64,000 nucleotides of DNA from Arachnopeziza araneosa (Eukaryota; Ascomycota; Leotiomycetes; Helotiales; Arachnopezizaceae), in contig QYAI01000022.1 in the NCBI GenBank assembly GCA_003988855.1, positions 304,002 through 368,001 of the forward strand, given 5' to 3'. The position numbers and the translations under genes are program-made. Below are positions 36,372-47,326 of the stretch, piece after piece (the first letter of the stretch is position 1; each line of letters begins with the position of its first letter). Below the pieces are notes generated by a model that saw only the letters and a list, made by a program, of their open reading frames with translations, searched no databases and was not told where the DNA came from.

Positions 36372-37438
36372 ATGTCTGGTATCTCTAAGAAACGCAAACA
36401 TGGCGAAGTTGAGACAAAATTCTACGCTGTAAGGGCGGGGAAAACTCCGGGCGTCTACACTACTTGGAAGGAATGCCAGGACAATACCGTGGGGTACAAA
36501 GGCGCGAACTGTATGTTTCCTTCTCCCTGCAGTCTCTTGTAGCTTGTTAATTCAATTCAGACAAATCATTTCCGACCAGAAGAGATGCCCAAGACTATGT
36601 GGATGGAAAAGCAGTCAAAAATACCTCCGACAAATCGAAGCCAGCTAAATTCTACGGCGTGGCGGTAGGCCACAGACCTGGGGTCTATGAAGAATGGGCA
36701 GATGCTCAGAGACAGGTTACGGACATCAAGGGGCCAAAGTATAAGAAGTTCGACACAAGAGCTGAGGCGGAGGAGTTTGTGAGATCGGGTGGGAAGGTCT
36801 CGAAACTGGCGGAGTCATCTGAAGCATCGAAGACGGAGAAGAAAAAGAAATCTGAGCAGCATTTTGAACCTGAACCTGTGGAAGAGCAAGCTACGAAGAA
36901 AGTCAAAACCTCGAATTCTTCAAAGAATCAGAGGAAAGTCGTTGTCTATACAGATGGAAGTGCGAAGGGCAATGGTAAAGTTGGCGCATTGGCTGGAGTA
37001 GGAGTCTATTTTGGAAATGGAGATGCTAGGTAAAGTCCCATTATTGTGTTGAGTGAGCTCTTCTGACATAATTTCAGGAACGTATCAGAACCATTGCAAG
37101 GCACACCACAAACCAATCAGCGCGCAGAGTTGACAGCCATCTTGAGAGCGCTGCAGATTGTTCCTTACGCCAAAGATATGGAGATCATCACCGATAGCAG
37201 CTATTCCATCAATTGTAGTACGATATGGTACAAAAACTGGATGAAGAATGGTTGGAAGTCAAGCACCGGGGGGGATGTACAGAACAAGGACTTGATCCAA
37301 CGCATTCGAGAGTTGTTGGATACGCGTGAGTTATCCGGATCGGAGACGACGTTCACTTGGGTTAAAGGGCATGATAATAATACCGGAAATGAAGCTGCAG
37401 ATAAGCTCGCAGTTGCGGGCGCTGAGGGACCTCGTTGA
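36372..37438 (+). CDS. Ribonuclease H1
   Basis: Cleaves the RNA strand of RNA-DNA hybrids. Three exons (36372-36510, 36561-37029, 37078-37438) give 322 residues. Two N-terminal hybrid-binding domains are visible: KFYAVRAGKTPGVYTTW and KFYGVAVGHRPGVYEEW, the second ending in AEAEEFV. A charged Lys/Glu/Ser linker follows, then the catalytic domain with YTDGS, TNQRAELTAI, ITDSSY and the NEAADKLA end motif, so the four acidic residues expected for metal binding are there. The ATG at 36372 precedes a Lys-rich leader; the upstream open frame begins only at a TTG. Two hybrid-binding domains are also found in yeast Rnh1. Confidence 0.95.
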
Positions 37439-37987
37439 TAGATATGGCGTCTTCAGGTGTATGGTTTGGCTAAGGATTTTGATCTCGCATTGGCTGGCTT
37501 GGTACGATATGCTGTTGTATGATAGTAGATGTTCTCTACATTGGGAAGCATAAATACCCAACTGTCATTAAGGGCGGGTATTGGTAGATCTTGAGCCAAG
37601 ATAATGCAGTGTTCGATCAAATCAAATTATCGGATTGTTCCATGGGGCTCCACGTTGCATTTGCTCGCGGCTGATCGAATAGATCCTTCACATGCCACTG
37701 ACGCTCTTCCTTTTTGAACCCCACCAATCACTTAGTCCCGCCTTTCTTGAAAGCTTTACATCCGCAACGAGAACCTACAATTTATAACCATACCTGTTTT
37801 CTCATTCAAAGTGGCGGTATCTTTCAATATTTATCGACTCAATTCTACAGATGATTCAATAACAGGAACCTGGTACCCACCTCGGACAACCCCTCCACTT
37901 CCTCGCCACAGCTACGACGATACGGGCGTGAGCTAACAAGGCTGAAAACTTTCTCCTCGGACGGACTCAGTCTTATCATCAAACAAG
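37439..37987. other. Intergenic: antiporter promoter
   Basis: 549 bp between RNase H1 and the antiporter, both on the plus strand. No gene or defined site seen. Confidence 0.55.
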
Positions 37988-39850
37988 ATGCCTACTCTTG
38001 CCATCACCAATTTCAACATCGTCTGTTCGGTCCTGGGAGGTTTCATCACCCTCTTCGCACTCGTCTCTTACCTCTTCAAAGAGAAATTCTACCTCTCGGA
38101 AGCTCGTAAGATCTTGCACATCTCATGTACATCAGCACTTATGCTAATAGAAAATAGTCATCTCCCTCGTCGCAGGGGTGATATTCAGTCCCCATGTAAC
38201 AGGCTTTGTGCAACCGCTGGAATATACCGGATCCCAGGCCAATCTGAACGCAGCAACATTGTACTTCAGTCGTCTCGTCCTGGGCGTGCAATTGGTCCTT
38301 GCGGGCGTGCAACTCCCTTCCCGCTACCTCTCGCAAGAATGGAAATCACTCGCTCTCCTCTTGGGACCCATCATGACGCTGATGTGGTTGTCGAGCTCTC
38401 TCATTGTCTGGGCCATGGTTCCACATCTGCCGTATCTTCATGCTCTTGCTATAGCGGCATGTGTTACTCCAACGGATCCCGTGCTCAGTAATAGTATCGT
38501 GAAGGGCAAATTCGCGGACAAGAATATCCCCAAGAATCTGCAGAAGATCATTGTTGCCGAGAGTGGTGCGAATGATGGACTCGGCTATCCATTCTTGTTC
38601 ATGGCTTTGTACTTGATCAAGTACTGTGGTCAGGGAGGAGATGGCCAGGAAGGAGGTGCTCGAACCGCAGTCGCAATGTGGTTTGGGGAAACTTGGGGCT
38701 ACACCATCCTTCTGAGTGTGGTTTATGGGGCTGTAGTCGGCTGGGCTGCAAAAGAGCTGTTGCATTGGGCAGAAGAGAGAAAGTTCGTCGATAGAGAGAG
38801 TTTCTTGGTGTTTGCAATCACCCTAGCACTCTTCATTGTGGGAACTTGCGGGATGATCGGGAGTGATGATGTTTTGGCCTGCTTTATTGCTGGAAATGTC
38901 TTCACTTGGGATGACTGGTTTCGATTAGAGACTCTGGATGATTCGCTCCAGCCAACTATTGATATGCTTTTGAATCTGGCTATTTTTATTTGGTTTGGGG
39001 CTATTTGTCCGTGGGGTTCTTTTGTCAATAATAAGATCATTCCTATCTATCGCCTCATTCCTTTGGGGGTCATGATATTGTTATTCAGGTATGTGGACAT
39101 TCAAAAAAAACCCTTACTTTATATTTACCAACCCTATCCCATTTCTCGACCTCCATTTTAGCCTCTTGATCTATGCTAACACTATTAGACGCCTTCCAAT
39201 TGTGTTCGCAATGTACAAGCTGATTCACCAAATTGAAGAAAAGAGGCAAGCAATTTTTGTTGGCTTCTTTGGGCCTATTGGAGTGTCGGCTGTCTTTTAC
39301 CTATACATCACTCTTGATTTCCTGAAGACTATTACGGTAGATGGTGTGCAACGGGAAGATGCCCAGCGGCTGAGTGAAGTCGTCATGGTTGTTGTCTGGT
39401 TCTTGGCGATTTGTAGCATTGTATAGTAAACTTCTCTCTTCCAACAACCGCTAACAAAGATAGGTCGTTCATGGTCTCTCCATCCCACTCGGCAAACTCG
39501 GGTTTTTTCTTCCCAAAACTCTCTCTCGAGCATTCAGTTCTCAAGCAAGTAGCCCGGTCAGTCAGTCATTTCAAATTAGCGAGCTTCGAAGTAATCCAGA
39601 GGGCGTGTTGCGTGAACGTAGAAAGAGGGATTCGCAGTCTGGTCGTTCAACTCCCACACACGGCGCTTGGTCCTCAAATCGACCCACTTACAGCATTGGT
39701 GGATCTATCATTCTTGATGGCGGTCCTGTTCAAGCTAATGGTCAAATACGTGCTACGACGGCAGCAATGGAAGAAGGGATACTTCCTATCTCTGTCATGC
39801 CTGAAAGAACAATTCGCTTCCCAGATGAAGCCCAGGGGGCATCCCAATAA
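37988..39850 (+). CDS. Plasma-membrane Na+/H+ antiporter (Nha1/Sod2 type)
   Basis: CPA1-family exchanger of alkali cations for protons. Four exons (37988-38105, 38158-39088, 39189-39420, 39464-39850) give 555 residues; introns are 52, 100 and 43 bp. About twelve hydrophobic segments are followed by a hydrophilic tail. The ion-binding block ESGANDGLGYP contains the Asn-Asp pair of electroneutral CPA1 exchangers. Other family blocks are CVTPTDPVLS, DDVLACFIAGNVFTWDDW and RLPIVFAM. The tail keeps the MPERTIRFPDE block and then meets TAA at 39848. The same frame stays open for 35 more codons up to a GTAAGA donor, and a coding-like stretch follows beyond the next acceptor. The tail of this model may therefore be shorter than the ancestral one. 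Confidence 0.9.
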
Positions 39851-41806
39851 TCAAGAACGAGAGCAAGTTTGCTGGCTGAAAAGAGAGGAAAGGGTACGAA
39901 GGTACATAAGTATATGTCGATGACTAAGAGCGTAGCAGTCGGCTTTCGACGGATTGTAAGAAAACTCAGCCCACCTATTTGAATAAATTGCAGGTTACGA
40001 GAGCCAGCCCCAACAAGTATCCACATTCCCAACCGACATGTTCATTCGCTAGACCCGTTATCTGTCTCCCATGCGAACTATGCAGCAGGACGTGCGATTG
40101 CGGACGATGAAGGATCGCCACCTGCAAGCGAAGCGAGCATCCTTGTTGTTGCAGCCTTACAGAACGGGGACCGCGTCTCACAAGGGGATGACTTGCATGC
40201 TCATACGTCGATGTGATGTCTTGGAGACAGTGGTCATAGCTGCCAAGAGCAAATGGAGAGATGTGATAGAAAGAAGTGGACATCATTCGTATCCCAAAAC
40301 TGCCATAGACGTGACTGTGTTTTGGGGAGACTTTGGAATAGCCTAATCTGCGGGGAAAAAGACTGGATCCTACTGGAGTAACTTTGTTTATGTTTTCAAT
40401 ATTGTAGGGGCGAGACAGCTTCGGTCCATAGCGTCAAAGTCACACACCTTCCTGGAATAATCCTCCCGAGTGAGAGATATGCTAAAGGACCGAAGAAGAC
40501 GGAGTAATGCACGGTGAAGTTTCTCCAGACTTGACAGCACCAACGGCGGGAGCAATTTTCGGGTGGAGACGGGGAACAGAAAATAGAGAACTGAAGAATG
40601 TACGCATCTGTATGCCGCCATCCGGGGAGGATGTTTAAACTCTCGGTGGATTTTTGGGGCTGTTTTCAGTGAAGAAATCAGTATGACGAATCCGTAACGG
40701 GTTCCCGCTTGTAAGTCGGCTTCCTGCAGACACCGCAGAAGCTTGGGAAAACGAGGATGCGCAATGCTAGGCGCTATAGGCCAAAACTCCGAGTAATCTT
40801 GCGTGGCTTGAAAGAAAGGGTTGGTTGAGAGTGGCTACTTTTGATATCATTCTTGGCATCAAAGACGAGGATCCTCGAATCCTCAAGGTTAAATCGGCTA
40901 CAGAAGGAAGAAGGTGGGAGTTGACCAGAATAAGGGAGCGGATGTGGTGTGTGTGAAGGTCGTGGGAATAATAGGTAATGAGAGAGACTGCACTGATGCC
41001 CCTGGAGAGCCCTGGGTGCATGTCCTGAATCATGGATAAGACGCCTACCAGAGATGTGAGAGACGCTCCAACATCCCTACGGTGTACGGTATGGTTATAT
41101 GGATTTGGGTGTATTACAGCCCGCGACGGGGGTGAGAGACTGGCTCTTTTCACTGGAGAAGTTCGAGAGGCATCGTTGTTGATCTGATAGACGTAGATTG
41201 GCAGGAACCAGTGCGCTGCCACAGTCTCACGCACAGGATCCTCGACGTTTTATTTTCGTGTAGTAGAGTTAAGCTCGCGAGTGATATCCGTCGCTGAAGA
41301 CAGTTTCTGACGGTGCTCTGCTTGATCCAAACGCTCCTTCGCTGATTGGCCAGAAATCCGTTCGGCCCTCAATCTTAGCGCACCCAGGCAAATCCGAGGA
41401 GGCAAAGCTGGCCATCAACTCCGCAGCCTGCTCACGACTCCACTTCGTACTCTACAAACAAGCCAGAAGGTAGCATAGCTTCAGTCTCATTGCAGGCAGA
41501 CCTCACTCACATTACTCTGAGGTAATAGAAGCCAGCTCACCAGCAGCACTCGAGCCACAACCTTAACGGCGGTGACGAATCTTTCTCCCAAAAATTCGTT
41601 GAAAGAACTGCTCAATACCATATACGAAGGCAAGATGCTTGGATAGGCTGAAGCAATTCGGCACAGGTGTTTGCTAGTTGGTATCAGGCATCTTGGGAGT
41701 ACCAGCAGCAATCGGTGCAGTCAACACCTTCCGGAGGGAATTACGGCCCAGTACACGACTCAACAGTTACAATTCGAATATTACCTCACTCATATCTCAA
41801 AATAGG
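39851..41806. other. Intergenic; possible lost or alternative antiporter tail at the left
   Basis: 39851-39955 stays open in the antiporter frame after its TAA and ends at a GTAAGA donor. A stretch after the acceptor near 39990 is open for about 70 codons. Beyond about 40.35 kb I see no gene. The last few hundred bases form the promoter and leader of the Mga2-like gene. Confidence 0.45.
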
Positions 41807-44800
41807 ATGCCGGCGACCGCAGAGCCTGCATACGCTGCGAGCTCTCCACCATTCATTCTCGATTCAGAGATGTCAGGAAGACTCGACGCAGACCCCGACT
41901 TCGAGTTTTTCGATTCGACTGCACTCGACGACGAATTCACTGATAGTCATTCTCAATTCATCTCGAGTTTGGGATCAGCAGGTACAGCGAGCCATAAGAG
42001 TCCACTCCCGGACCAAGGAGTGTTACTAGATACGACACTTCGCCCGACGGTTTCGGCGCCTTCAACAGCATCACCAGGAGGGTCATATCAGGACTCTTCC
42101 TCAGAAACTTCAAGATATAAGCGCAAATCAAGTTCTGATTCTTCGAGGTCAGCCCTCACCCCAGGTGATACCATGATGGCAGATGACGCAGATATGGGAG
42201 ATTGGAAGAGTGAAAATGTAGTGAATGGTGGGAGTGCAAGGAATCTTGATCCGATGGACGAATTTATTAATCCGTCTGTAATGAACAACAATTATGGGTT
42301 CAATGACAAAACGATGGAGAACGACTTTGACTTCGATAGTGCAGCAAGTAGTCCCAGTTTATTTGGAACAAGAGCTGCGGGAATGGAATCACCAGAGATA
42401 CCAACTATCAAGACAGACATGCCTAAGAAGTATTCTCCTATGGCAAAGAAGTTTAAGAGTCACAATAAAGTCAATTCTGTAAGTCATACTGTTTGCAAGT
42501 AGTCTTTTTAAACTGACAAGTCATAGCAACATTCCGTAACACAATCTATGAATGGGCTTACCACTGCAGGCTCAAGAGAAGTTTCCCCTCTATCCGCCAT
42601 GATCGCGAGCCAGGAATCTTCTCCTTCTGCATTTTTTAACCACTCGCCATCCCCTGGAAATGGTATGGATTTTGTTAATGGTTCAATGCTTGGGGGATTA
42701 CAAGGTGCCAATTGGACTACGGGAATGGTAGAATTCACGAATAATGGGTTACCGACACAGCCAAACCCTCAGATGACACCCAGAATGGCCCCCCCCGGAA
42801 CATTTGGGAGGCCTTACCCAACAAAGGCCACTCTCATCCTCCACCCTACTCCCCTGAAGTCTCGCGTCGAAACCCAAATTCCTATTAAGATGTCTCTCTT
42901 TCCACTACCACTAGGAATTACCAAACTTCACCTGCCGACGCATACTATCTCTAAGCCCAAACTATTGGCTAAGCCAACGCCAGAGCGGTCTCCAGACATG
43001 TTGGAGCTATATACTACATTGGTTTGCACGAGTGCAATGCAAAATCCAGAACTGAGAAAACGTGCTTTTGAACGAGCTGCTCTCAACTCTCGATCGATGA
43101 GTATTGCAAAGGAAGAACCGACAGATAGCGGCTCTGAGGAAGATGAAGACAGTAAACCTGCGAATGGTGGCGATGTTAAGATATGCGCTGGCTGCGTAAT
43201 CAGAGAACGGAAACGAGCAGCTCGTAAGAAGGCAAAGAAAGTCGAGGAAGAGGAATCGTGGCAGAAATATGAAACTCAGAGAGTCATAGTCTTCAACACC
43301 CAAGAAATCAAAGATTGGCAAACTCCTGCAGGTCAACCGTCTACGGAGATCAATGGGGACCGACCAGAACCGCAAATCCCAGAAGGTGCATGGCAAGTAG
43401 ACGCTCCTATGCGGATTGCTTGCTACTGTCGACACCAGAACGAGAAACTTGGATTCCAGGTAATCTTTACAATCAAAGATTATCAAGATCGCCTAATAGC
43501 ACAAGAAATCACTTCTTCAATCATGATTACGGATGACCACAAAACGCATAATATGCCACCCCTTTCAACACAGACATCAACTGGTTCAGAGGGTCCTATG
43601 TTCCCTGGCGCAGGGCAATTCGCCGCTGACAGCACATTCGACATGTCCTTTGCACCAGTCAGCAATCTAACACCTTTCCGAATTTCACATTCTAGTTCGG
43701 ATTTGCAAGCACTTCAACGAAACTCTAATGTCCAGTTCCAGCCATCGGCGAGCGTTGGAACCTCTCCGCATGTCTCGCAAACAACTTCAGCATCCATGAC
43801 ACCTCGGGGTATGTCCAGGCAAACCTCACCCTCAACCCCTTCTGTTCCTGTTTCGAAGAAGCGAAAAGCCAGTGGTTCGAGTAAAGTGCCAAGTGGCCTG
43901 GCAATGACTAGATTAGAGACTGGAGAAAACACTTTGGGACAATCAGGTCCAATGTCCATGAGCACCAATACATCCGCTGCTCCTTCACCGTTCAATCCAA
44001 ATTTCCCTAGCTTCCCAATTGGAGCAGACCAGCAATTTGGCCAGCCGACACCTAATATGGGAGTTCCTACCCAGTTTAATACCGGTCCTCCAACACCTAA
44101 CAGCAATGACCAGCTCCTCTTTTCCAACGCAAATAGGTCACAGTCCATGGAAAATTTAGCCATGCAGCAACTTTACTCAGCTCCCGGCTCCAATATGCCT
44201 AGCAGGGTGTCGAGCCCGAATGGTGTCCGAAATCCCCAGGTGCAAGCCTATCAACAGCAGCAAGCACAGATCGCACAAGCAGTAGCTAATGGGATGTATG
44301 GCTTACCCTTAAGTCTAAATCCACACAGACCACCAACGATTCACAAGCTTATCCCCAACGAGGGGCCGAAAGCTGGTGGGATCGAGGTCACCTGTCTTGG
44401 AAGCGGATTCTGTCAAGGTTTAGAAGTCATGTTTGGTGATTGCAAGGCCACAACCACCACCTACTGGGGCGAGACATCTCTGGTTTGCCTTCTGCCACCA
44501 GCCGCCTTTGCAGGCTTGGTACCGGTTACTTTTAAGCATCAACACCAACAGCACATGCAACCATATCCAACTCCTCCTATGCCAAATCAGCAGGCATTTT
44601 TCAAGTATGTCGACGACGATGAGCTGCAGATCTTACGGACCGCTCTATCAGTATTGGGACACAAGATGACGGGCAAGATGGAAGACGTCCGCGAACTAGC
44701 AAGGAGAATTGTTGGTGATGGTAACACGTCCTGGGGTGCATCAAATCATGCCCCGAGTAGTGGAAGCCAATCAGCTCCTGGATTCAATGCTGCTGCTTTT

Positions 44801-46199
44801 GGCATGGATGTTGAAGTGACCCTATTGAAATGTTTAGATCTTATGGATCTTGATGATAGCCCCAACCTACCACGCTATAATATGAGACGAGCCTCTGGAC
44901 AGACAATGCTTCATCTAGCTTGCTCTCTTGGATTGCATCGATTTGTTGCTGCTCTACTCGCTCGAGGTGCTAACCCTGAACCACGAGACAAAGGCGGCTA
45001 CACTCCAATGCACTTCGCTGCTCTACACAATCACCCACAAATTGTTCGAAGGTTGATGTTAAGTGGTGCTGATCCAACAATCCGAAGTCTCCAAGGCTAT
45101 ACTCCTGCAGACATGGCTTCATCTCGAGAGGTCCTTCAAGCTACTCGACGTATTGAACATCACTCGAGAACTCGCAGCGGTGGTTCGCTGAGGAGTAGAA
45201 CAAGCAGCGCGACATCTTTAAGATCCGTTTGGGAGGCTACAGCTACATCTGTTAAGGTTGAGGGTGATTCGAGTGATGATAGTGATGATAATGATGAGTT
45301 TGAGGATGAGGATGCCGATGCAGCTAATGATGGAGCATTCTGGATGAAATCTAGACATCCTCTGTCCAGACGGCCTAGCACTCAGTTGCTTCTGAACAAA
45401 GACATTGAAGAAGACGAGCACGATCCAGTTTTGGACCTTCCTTCAGCGAGACAACCGTCACCAACTGCAGCAATGACCGCTTTCAGAGATCAAATTACAG
45501 CTCAAATTCAGCAGCTGCAGCAGACTATGCATCTCAATCTACCGCAAATGCCAAGATTCGATATGATGCCAACCAGGATGCCTACTCTTCCCGACTACCA
45601 AGCTTATCTCCCAACTACCCCGATGGTTCGTCGAATTAGCAACCTTGTTGGCAATAACCGCCCCAGTAGTCCAAAGGAGCAGGATTATAGGTGGTGGGAT
45701 CTATTTTCTGGCAATGTCCCAGCTGCTCCACCAGCTTATGACGAAATCTTCCCGCAAGGCGATATGGATACCAAACTTGCTTCAGCTAGTCAAGCGGCAG
45801 CAGATACTGTAGCAGACAACAAATGCGCTGAGATGTTCGATCAGACGGAAGTTGAAGCGGAGAGTTCGGTGTCGGCTATGAGGCGTCCTGTAAAACTTGC
45901 GACGGTCAGAATTGGACAAGGCAAGATTGTGACCAGGGAGCAACAAGATCAACTGCGACTGGCACATGCAGAGAAGGTGAAGAGGTTAAGCAGGGATAGG
46001 AATCTATTCTTTATTTGGGTATTTTTTCTTCGCCTTTCAAACTTTTCCAACTTACTAACATTCATAGATTCCACTCCTTTTAATCATCATCCTCGCTATG
46101 CTCTGCAATCGCGTCCCAGGTGTCATGTCGTTCCCCAGCCAAATTGTAAATTCGATACTCAACCGCCAAAACAACAATCGCTTGGTAGAAATTCAATAA
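41807..46199 (+). CDS. Mga2/Spt23-like ER-membrane transcription factor
   Basis: Related to yeast Mga2/Spt23, ER-anchored factors released by ubiquitin/proteasome processing that control the delta-9 desaturase OLE1 in response to membrane lipid saturation. Three exons (41807-42478, 42527-46018, 46068-46199) give 1431 residues. An acidic Ser-rich N-terminus is followed by the family block SRVETQIPIKMSLFPLP and ISKPKLLAKP, then a basic CAGCVIRERKRAARKK segment. An IPT/TIG domain lies at about residues 825-905 (LIPNEGPKAGGIEVTCLG), and two ankyrin repeats at about 1015-1085 (TMLHLACSLG, TPMHFAALHNH). The last exon encodes a single hydrophobic helix (IPLLIIILAML) directly after FFIW. The 49-bp last intron splits exactly after that Trp codon. 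Reading through it gives a longer continuous frame to 46285 that would lack the helix. Confidence 0.93.
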
Positions 46200-47326
46200 G
46201 ATTCCATCGACAACGGCGAGAAATAAAACTTCAATTATTGTGTTACTTGCTAAATAGCGCTACAAATACTTTGGGTCACTGGTGAACGGTACGGAATTGA
46301 TCGATGGGTGGGTCTCAAATCATCTAGTATGGCCGCATTGTTCATGTTCTAGTCAGGCGATAACAGGAATGGAAATGGAATTGGGCTGGGTTTGGATAGG
46401 ATAGGATTACAGTACTAGCGCTTCGATTATCACGGGATCATGAATTTCCTTATTTTCCTTCAACCCCATAAACTCGCATCTACTCTTGTTTTTCTCCGAC
46501 TGCTTGACGTAGACATGGAGATTTCGTTTTTTTGTTTTGAGATACTGCCAAGCTAAACTGTCTCGCTCTTTTGGTGCGATGACGACAATCATGATAACGA
46601 TGAGGGCGGCATAGTGGCAGTTAGGTGGGTATAGTAATGGCGTTGTAAATAGAAGTTAGTGGCAGGTTGTAGTCATTAGAGGGAGAAAATACGAGGTCAA
46701 TCAACTAAACCAATCTGCCAAGGAGCAAAAATTCTATTTCAAGTGTCATTAATTTCTCAATTTTCATTTGGTTTCTATGTTTCTAAGTCTCGTGATGCAG
46801 ATGCAGTGAGAAGGTGAAGTTAGAAGAAGAATGCCTCAATACACAATGCCTCGCTCGCTCGCTCGCTAGGACAGAAATGCCGATGCAATCTTGCTGTAAA
46901 GAAAGAAGGCGAAGGAAAAAATTCTCATCTCAATTAATTTCCCCAACTCCATCCAACTCCAGATGCTTGATGACATGTAATAAAGAAGAAGAAAGTACAA
47001 TGAAGGGGGCATGGGTAGTCCTGCAATCTGATGTTGTGCTCTTGTGAAATCGAAATATCCTCTCGCAATTCATATCGTATCTCGTCCATTTGGTTCATGA
47101 TGCTTGCATTCTGCGCGTGTGCTCATGATATCGTATCGTAGGCATCGTACGTAGATAGGTAGATAGGTACACGGTAGGAAGTTTTTGGAGTTGATTTCGT
47201 TGTGTTTGCTGAGGTTGAGAAAAACAAAGGGAAAAAATAAACTGCGTGCAAGCATCATTAGTCGTTACTCGTAACAGTTTTCCTCTCGTTGAAAAGCAAA
47301 ATTCTTTCCTTCTTTCCTTCTTTTGA
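46200..47326. other. Intergenic between convergent genes
   Basis: 1.1 kb between the ends of two converging genes. No gene seen. A CGCT run (about 46851-46868) and a TAGATAGG run (about 47151-47168) are present. Confidence 0.55.

Noticed and set aside
42548..46285. Continuous 1245-codon frame as the end of the Mga2-like gene
   Set aside because: The last 88 codons read through a 49-bp intron with good ends. Splicing gives the transmembrane helix expected for the family; the read-through is kept only as a possible alternative product.
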